The translations under genes were made by a program, and so were the position numbers. From contig NC_066594.1 of NCBI RefSeq assembly GCF_905475345.1, positions 6,967,501-7,031,500 of the forward strand: 64,000 bases of DNA, given 5' to 3'. The notes below the pieces were generated by a model. It was not told the origin of the DNA. It did not search any database and saw nothing but the letters and a program-made list of their open reading frames with translations. This document shows positions 59,500 to 64,000 of this stretch, piece after piece. Numbering within the stretch: position 1 is the first letter of the stretch; each line of letters begins with the position of its first letter. Origin of the DNA: Vespula vulgaris. Lineage: Eukaryota > Arthropoda > Insecta > Hymenoptera > Vespidae.

Positions 59500-60012
59500 C
59501 TCTTTCACAAGTTCGTAAAGTTTTGTCCTTTCGGTATTAACGGTAAAAGGTAAAGTAGCATATATCGGAGAGGAAAGTGCAATTAATAGCAGTTGACCAT
59601 CGTCGGAGGCTGAGAAAAGGAGAGAGTGAGAGAGAAAAAGAGAGAGAGAGAGAGAAAATTTTATGGGAAAATCGGATTAGAAAAATAAATGATTTTTCGG
59701 CGGAATCGTATTATTAACGGGTCCATAGTATTACGGCCACCTACAAAACACTTTTCCTCTCTCTCTCTCTCTCTCTTACTAACTTTATTAATTAACGGGT
59801 TATCAAATGTTCTTTCTTTTTACCATTTAGAGTTTTAAACGTGCACCGATGTGATACAGTAACGAACGGTCTCTTGTAAAATTGGTTTGTCGTTTAATGG
59901 CTTGAGTCATTGGATGACCGAGACGTTCGTTTATTCGATTAACATCCCTTAGTTTACAATCGCCATGTTATTCGTTACGCTTACAACCATGTAAAAGTTC
60001 TTTTGCGATCAT
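58912..60012. other. Mixed non-coding DNA
   Basis: Pyrimidine-rich DNA at 58920-59020, (AT)n at 59089-59112, (CT)n at 59458-59493, (GA)n near 59637-59656 and (CT)n near 59757-59775. Bases 59500-59620 and 59780-60000 are complex. No gene is supported. Confidence 0.8.
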
Positions 60013-60800
60013 TTATAAAATTTATTTCTTTATTTCTAATTTCATCCATTCCATTTAGATAATCTTTTTGTCAATCCATTTGACTTTCAGCTTTGCATGA
60101 TTTTATCTATTCTTTTTTTTTTTGCATTCGTTGACACGTAGATTAGAAAAATAAATGGAGTTTTAATATAATTGAGTGGATCGATAAAAGAAACACGTAC
60201 TTGTTATTATTAATAATATAGATGTAATTCTCGATATTTCAACAGAAGGATAACTCCAACGATAAAGTTCATTTCAATTTTTCATTATTTTTCCTTTTTC
60301 TCTCCATCTTCATTGATTCTATTGAGATAATCCTTGTCAACCCTTTCAATTTCCACTCCCATATGATTTTATCTATTTTTCTATTCGTAGACACGTAGAT
60401 TAAAAAAATAAATGGAGTTTTAATATAATCAAGAAGATCGATAAAAAAGAAAGCCCCTTATTATTATTATTATTATCATCATCATCATCATCATCATTAA
60501 CATTATCAACAAAAACGTAATCTTCCTGATGTTTCGTTAAAAAGATATTTCTACGATGAAAGTTTTTCTCGGTTTCATATTTTTTCTTTTTTCTTTTCTT
60601 TCTTTCTTTTTTTTTTCTTTTAATTCTGTTTTATCTATATCAATTTCTATCGAGACGATGTTCGTCAGCTCTTTCATCTTTCAACTCTGTATGTTTCTAT
60701 CTTTCGATAGATAAAAAAAACCTCCACACGTTCTTATCATTAATATTATTATTAACAAAAACGTAATACCCCAATGTTTCATGAAAAAGATCGCGAGATA
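60013..60800 (+). repeat. Three diverged tandem units of about 260-330 bp
   Basis: Markers recur in order: GATAATC(C/T)TTG-TCAA (60058 and 60325, third weaker as GACGATGTTCGTCA at 60654), ATGATTTTATCTAT, GACACGTAGATTA (60133 and 60390), AATAAATGGAGTTTTAATAT, GATCGATAAAA, and AACAAAAACGTAAT with ATGTTTC in units 2 and 3. Unit 2 gained (ATT)n-(ATC)n at 60459-60498 where units 1 and 3 have short TTATTATTAAT. Units 1 and 2 are most alike. No coding potential. Confidence 0.8.
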
Positions 60801-60976
60801 TCTCGAATGAGTTAAGTTCATTCAAAAAACCTACCGACACGTTTACTCTACACGTTTGCACGCTAGACGACCACCGAAGCATTACACTAGAACAAAAAAC
60901 ACGTTTCATTGAGAAACGTCGTTGAAAGAGGGATAAGAAACTCGAACAAGGTAGAGGTAGAGAGATAGAGAGATAC

Positions 60977-60982
<6 letters not shown>

Positions 60983-61016
<34 letters not shown>
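60983..61016 (+). repeat. (GA)n microsatellite
   Basis: About 17 pure GA units. Confidence 0.95.
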
Positions 61017-61017
<1 letters not shown>

Positions 61018-61638
61018 ACATCTCGAAGGGTGATTCAAGTTACAAACACGAGCCAACAGCGTTAATAGCACCTTCAGTCGGACCTTTGAATGTTAATTTA
61101 ACATCTTGGATGTAAATTAAATTTCCTTTGAGAATTCATTTTATTTTTCATTTGTAACCGAGGCTGTCGGTAAAAGCAGAAGCCTATTTTATCGGCGAAT
61201 CAATTTGACGTGTAAATTTTATTTAATGAAATTATATGTTCCCTTTCAAATGCGTCTGTCTCTCTTTTTTTTCTTTTTTTTTTTTATAGTAACAGGAATA
61301 AAGAAAAAAGAGGAAGAAAGCAATTTATCATTCCGATCGTCTGACGATGATCAAGATCGATAAAGGCTATAGCGACGAAAGAGGGTCGACGTGCGAGCGT
61401 ATGCCACTCTCGAGAATTTATCGCGTCACGTAATCGTCCGATATCGTGCCTTGTGTTTCGAGGTACGGAGCTCTGGTGCTTCTGCACTTTTTGCACAACG
61501 TCTCTCTGTGTAATTAATTAATGTTTTTTATATTACATCGGACTCGGCACATTAATCTTAACGGGTCTCTTTTCTATGTGTAGCTAGGTATGTATAATCT
61601 ATATCGTTTGATGTTTCGACATATATACTATACGTCTG

Positions 61639-61648
<10 letters not shown>

Positions 61649-61707
<59 letters not shown>

Positions 61708-61717
61708 GTATGTATAT
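61649..61717. repeat. Compound (AT)n-(TATG)n microsatellite
   Basis: About 23 AT units followed by TATG tetramers. Confidence 0.95.
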
Positions 61718-63007
61718 ATATGTTGTGTATATTTTGTTCGTGATAAGTAGAAACATGACGTAGATACATTACGAAAAAAGAAAAAAGGAAGGCAAATAAA
61801 AATTATTTTGATACCAAAATGATCTTAACAATCTTTTTTCTTCCATTATTTGTTTTATTTTAACTTACGATAGATAGAAAAAGATCGTTAGTTGCAGCTC
61901 TTTTTTTGTTCAAGTTCGTTCAATTTTATCGATCGTTTTCTTCTGTCTTTCTTTTTCTTTTTCTGAAATTCTTCTCACGTATACTTTTTTTTTTTTTTTT
62001 AATAATGTAGCTACGTCACACGAAATTCTAATACTTTCAGCTGAATTTCCCTTTCGAATAAAGAACGGATATCGAGTTATGCGAAATGTAGATCATAATC
62101 TTGATTAGAATTTGTTTGGAAACTTATCTCCGCGGGGAAATTATAGTTCGGTCTTGCAGAACTTTGAAACTTCGTAATGTTCAAAATCGACCTAAAGACT
62201 TCGAGGTATCGTGATGCTTAAAGGATTCAATATAGGAATACGTTTTAATCGAAAATCGACATTTATCGTTTACTACAAATTTTAAGTTTCATCTCTCTCT
62301 CTCTCTCTCTCTCTCTTTTTCTTATTTAAAATTGCAGCCATCCGAAAGTATCTATTCGTAATTAATCATCTGTTGAACGAAAAAATGAGATTATCGTAGT
62401 ATGATTGTACGTATATCGATTCGATCGATCGAAACAATATATAGATTTAAGAAATAAACAATGTCAACATTTTTAATAGTTTACGTTGAAATATTTATAT
62501 ATATTTTTTGTGTATTTTTTTATATTGAAAAATTTTTAATATTTCCTCTCAAAAATGGAAGTAAAAGTAAACATTCTTAATAAGTATTCTGATATTTGTT
62601 TTACAGAAGAAGAAATGTTTAGTAGATATTTTATATCGAAATAAGAAATACTACGTAGTGTAATCGTTTTACTGAAATAGTTTTTAAAAATATTTTATAT
62701 CTAGGTATTTCAGTCTTTTTTATATTGAAAATTCTTTCATTACTTATTGGCCAATCCAATGGAATAAAACCAAGGAAAGAGAAAATCTGAAAAATTTCAA
62801 AAGATAACTTTTACCAAAGTCATCGAAAAGGTTGCTTTTTCGCGTGTGGCTTTTAGGAAAAATCAAAAGTTAACCCACCCTAGTCCAAGAGTTCTGTCCT
62901 ACTTTTCTCTACTAAAAGCGCAATCTTCGACTTCGGCCACCTTCGACTTTTATATCGCTCTTAAGTGTACTTTCATCGGAAAAAAAATTGATAACAATGT
63001 CGATCGT

Positions 63008-63014
<7 letters not shown>

Positions 63015-63098
<84 letters not shown>
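63015..63098 (+). repeat. (GA)n microsatellite, the longest in the window
   Basis: About 42 pure, uninterrupted GA units. Purity at this length suggests recent or continuing expansion. It yields Arg-Glu frames on the plus strand and Ser-Leu on the minus, both artefacts. Confidence 0.97.
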
Positions 63099-63102
<4 letters not shown>

Positions 63103-64000
63103 AAAAAGAAAGAAGAATCAAAGCCAATCGAACAACTAAAAAATCAATTTCTTTTCTATTTTATTTTATTTTTGTTATGATTCTTCATCGAAATCTATTA
63201 CGTATATTGTTTTATTATCGAAAGGATAAAATTCTTTGAATAATTCGATCGAAGAAAAAAGAGAAAGGGAAAGAGAAAAAGAAAAATTAGAAAAGTTAAA
63301 TTAACAATTTTCTTCTGCGATGTTTTCTCCCTTTTCTCTTTTTCTTTTTTCTTCTTTCCTTTCTTCCTTTATCTCGAGCGTTTTACTTCATAATAAAAGC
63401 AGCAGATCAATTTATCATTCTCGTCGCTATTACGATCAAAATCAACAAAAGATCTTCCAGTTAAAGCTTCTCCGATCATTCGTTAACGTATATACACATA
63501 TATATAATATATATATATATATTTCTTTTTATATCCTCGAATATAATTAATTCGTGACTGATCTCCCGTGGTGCGACGTTGAGGAGAAGAGGAAGCATGA
63601 CAGATATACGCCATGGTGGTTACAGACTAATCGTCCTGCGATATTAACGTCGCTTTTAATTAAACTTCCATTCGAGAGGTACTTGAATGTACGAGGAAGA
63701 AGGAGAACGTGATAACGAAGGGATGAGATGAAGAGATAGATAGATCGATAGATAGATAGATGGATAGATAGATGGATAGATGGTTAGAGAGAGAGAGGAG
63801 AGAGAGAGAAAGAGAGAAGGATGCTGACGGTTATCTACCTTTTCTTTTCGCAAACGAACGCCTTTCTCGATCGAAGTCTCTACGAGCATTTGCTTTTGCT
63901 GTGTCATCGATGTGGTCCATTTTAATGAGACGATTTCGATCTATCATTAACGATCGATTATAAAATTACGCGATTGAAAAGGAAGGAAATCGTCAAAAAA

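Larger units (their letters stand above)
60801..64000. other. Mixed non-coding tract to the window end
   Basis: No gene is supported. It holds (GA)n at 60983-61016, a complex CpG-richer patch at 61330-61500, (AT)n at 61649-61695 joined to TATG, (CT)n at 62291-62314, AT-rich DNA at 62400-62760, a complex patch at 62840-62980, (GA)n at 63015-63098, a complex patch at 63550-63670 and GATA-rich DNA at 63735-63782. The minus frame over 61284-61496 is mixed in composition but lacks an ATG start and matches no family I know. Confidence 0.75.

Noticed and set aside
61284..61496. Minus-strand frame of mixed composition in a CpG-richer patch
   Set aside because: No ATG at its start, no clear splice acceptor, ends in T-rich low complexity and matches no family I recognise.

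Overview
The window is eukaryotic, AT-rich and almost certainly non-coding. Composition and texture fit an insect nuclear genome: no CpG depletion by eye, very frequent long (CT)n/(GA)n and (AT)n microsatellites, and insect-type repeat ends such as GGGACACCCTGTATATA. Hymenoptera is my best guess, from general familiarity only. I found no convincing protein-coding gene, tRNA, rRNA, known microRNA or CRISPR array. The longest open frames (up to 214 codons) are microsatellites read in phase (Ser-Leu, Arg-Glu, Thr-His, Pro or Asn runs). The window is therefore intergenic DNA or the inside of very long introns.

Three kinds of content stand out. (1) Simple repeats: dozens of di-, tri-, tetra- and pentanucleotide arrays. 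The longest is a roughly 84-bp (GA)n at 63015-63098. (2) At least nine loci where a 45-500 bp segment of ordinary sequence was tandemly duplicated or triplicated and then diverged: 8369, 22536, 32321, 33353, 38615, 45361, 46800, 50804 and 60040. The most structured is at about 50565-51905. It has three 280-296 bp units, an inverted copy of their conserved core upstream, and a GGGACACCCTGTATATA end downstream, and looks like a degenerate non-autonomous transposable element. (3) Islands of complex, CpG-richer sequence between the repeats that look like candidate regulatory DNA.

Layout: 1-8.3 kb, microsatellite-rich with complex islands near 320-470, 2590-3120 and 5690-5830; 8.37-8.52 kb, a small tandem repeat; 8.5-13.4 kb, AT-rich, with a perfect CRE at 9444; 13.44-14.06 kb, a CpG-richer block; 14-22.5 kb, repeats with complex islands at 16.86-17.19 and 18.66-18.90 kb; 22.5-23.2 kb, a triplicated unit; 23.8-24.1 kb, a G-rich/TCTCGCGAGA block; 25.1-25.7 kb, paired CRE half-sites and a CpG-richer block; 26.5-26.8 kb, a possible small mobile element; 32.07 kb, one possible short exon; 32.3-33.85 kb, two tandem-repeat clusters; 34.2, 37.9, 48.97 and 58.7 kb, strong G-quadruplex candidates; 46.8-47.7 kb, a duplicated unit containing a perfect 19-bp-arm hairpin; 49.0 kb, twin GTCACGTGA sites; 55.56-55.66 kb, a homeodomain-site cluster; 58.75-58.91 kb, the best core promoter (TATA box, initiator, then a splice donor); 60-60.8 kb, another triplicated unit; 60.8-64 kb, repeats.

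No gene network can be described. The most testable proposals are the plus-strand promoter at 58.75 kb, the element at 50.6-51.9 kb, the 69-nt possible exon at 32.07 kb and the twin E-boxes beside a G-quadruplex at 49.0 kb. All alignments were made by eye.
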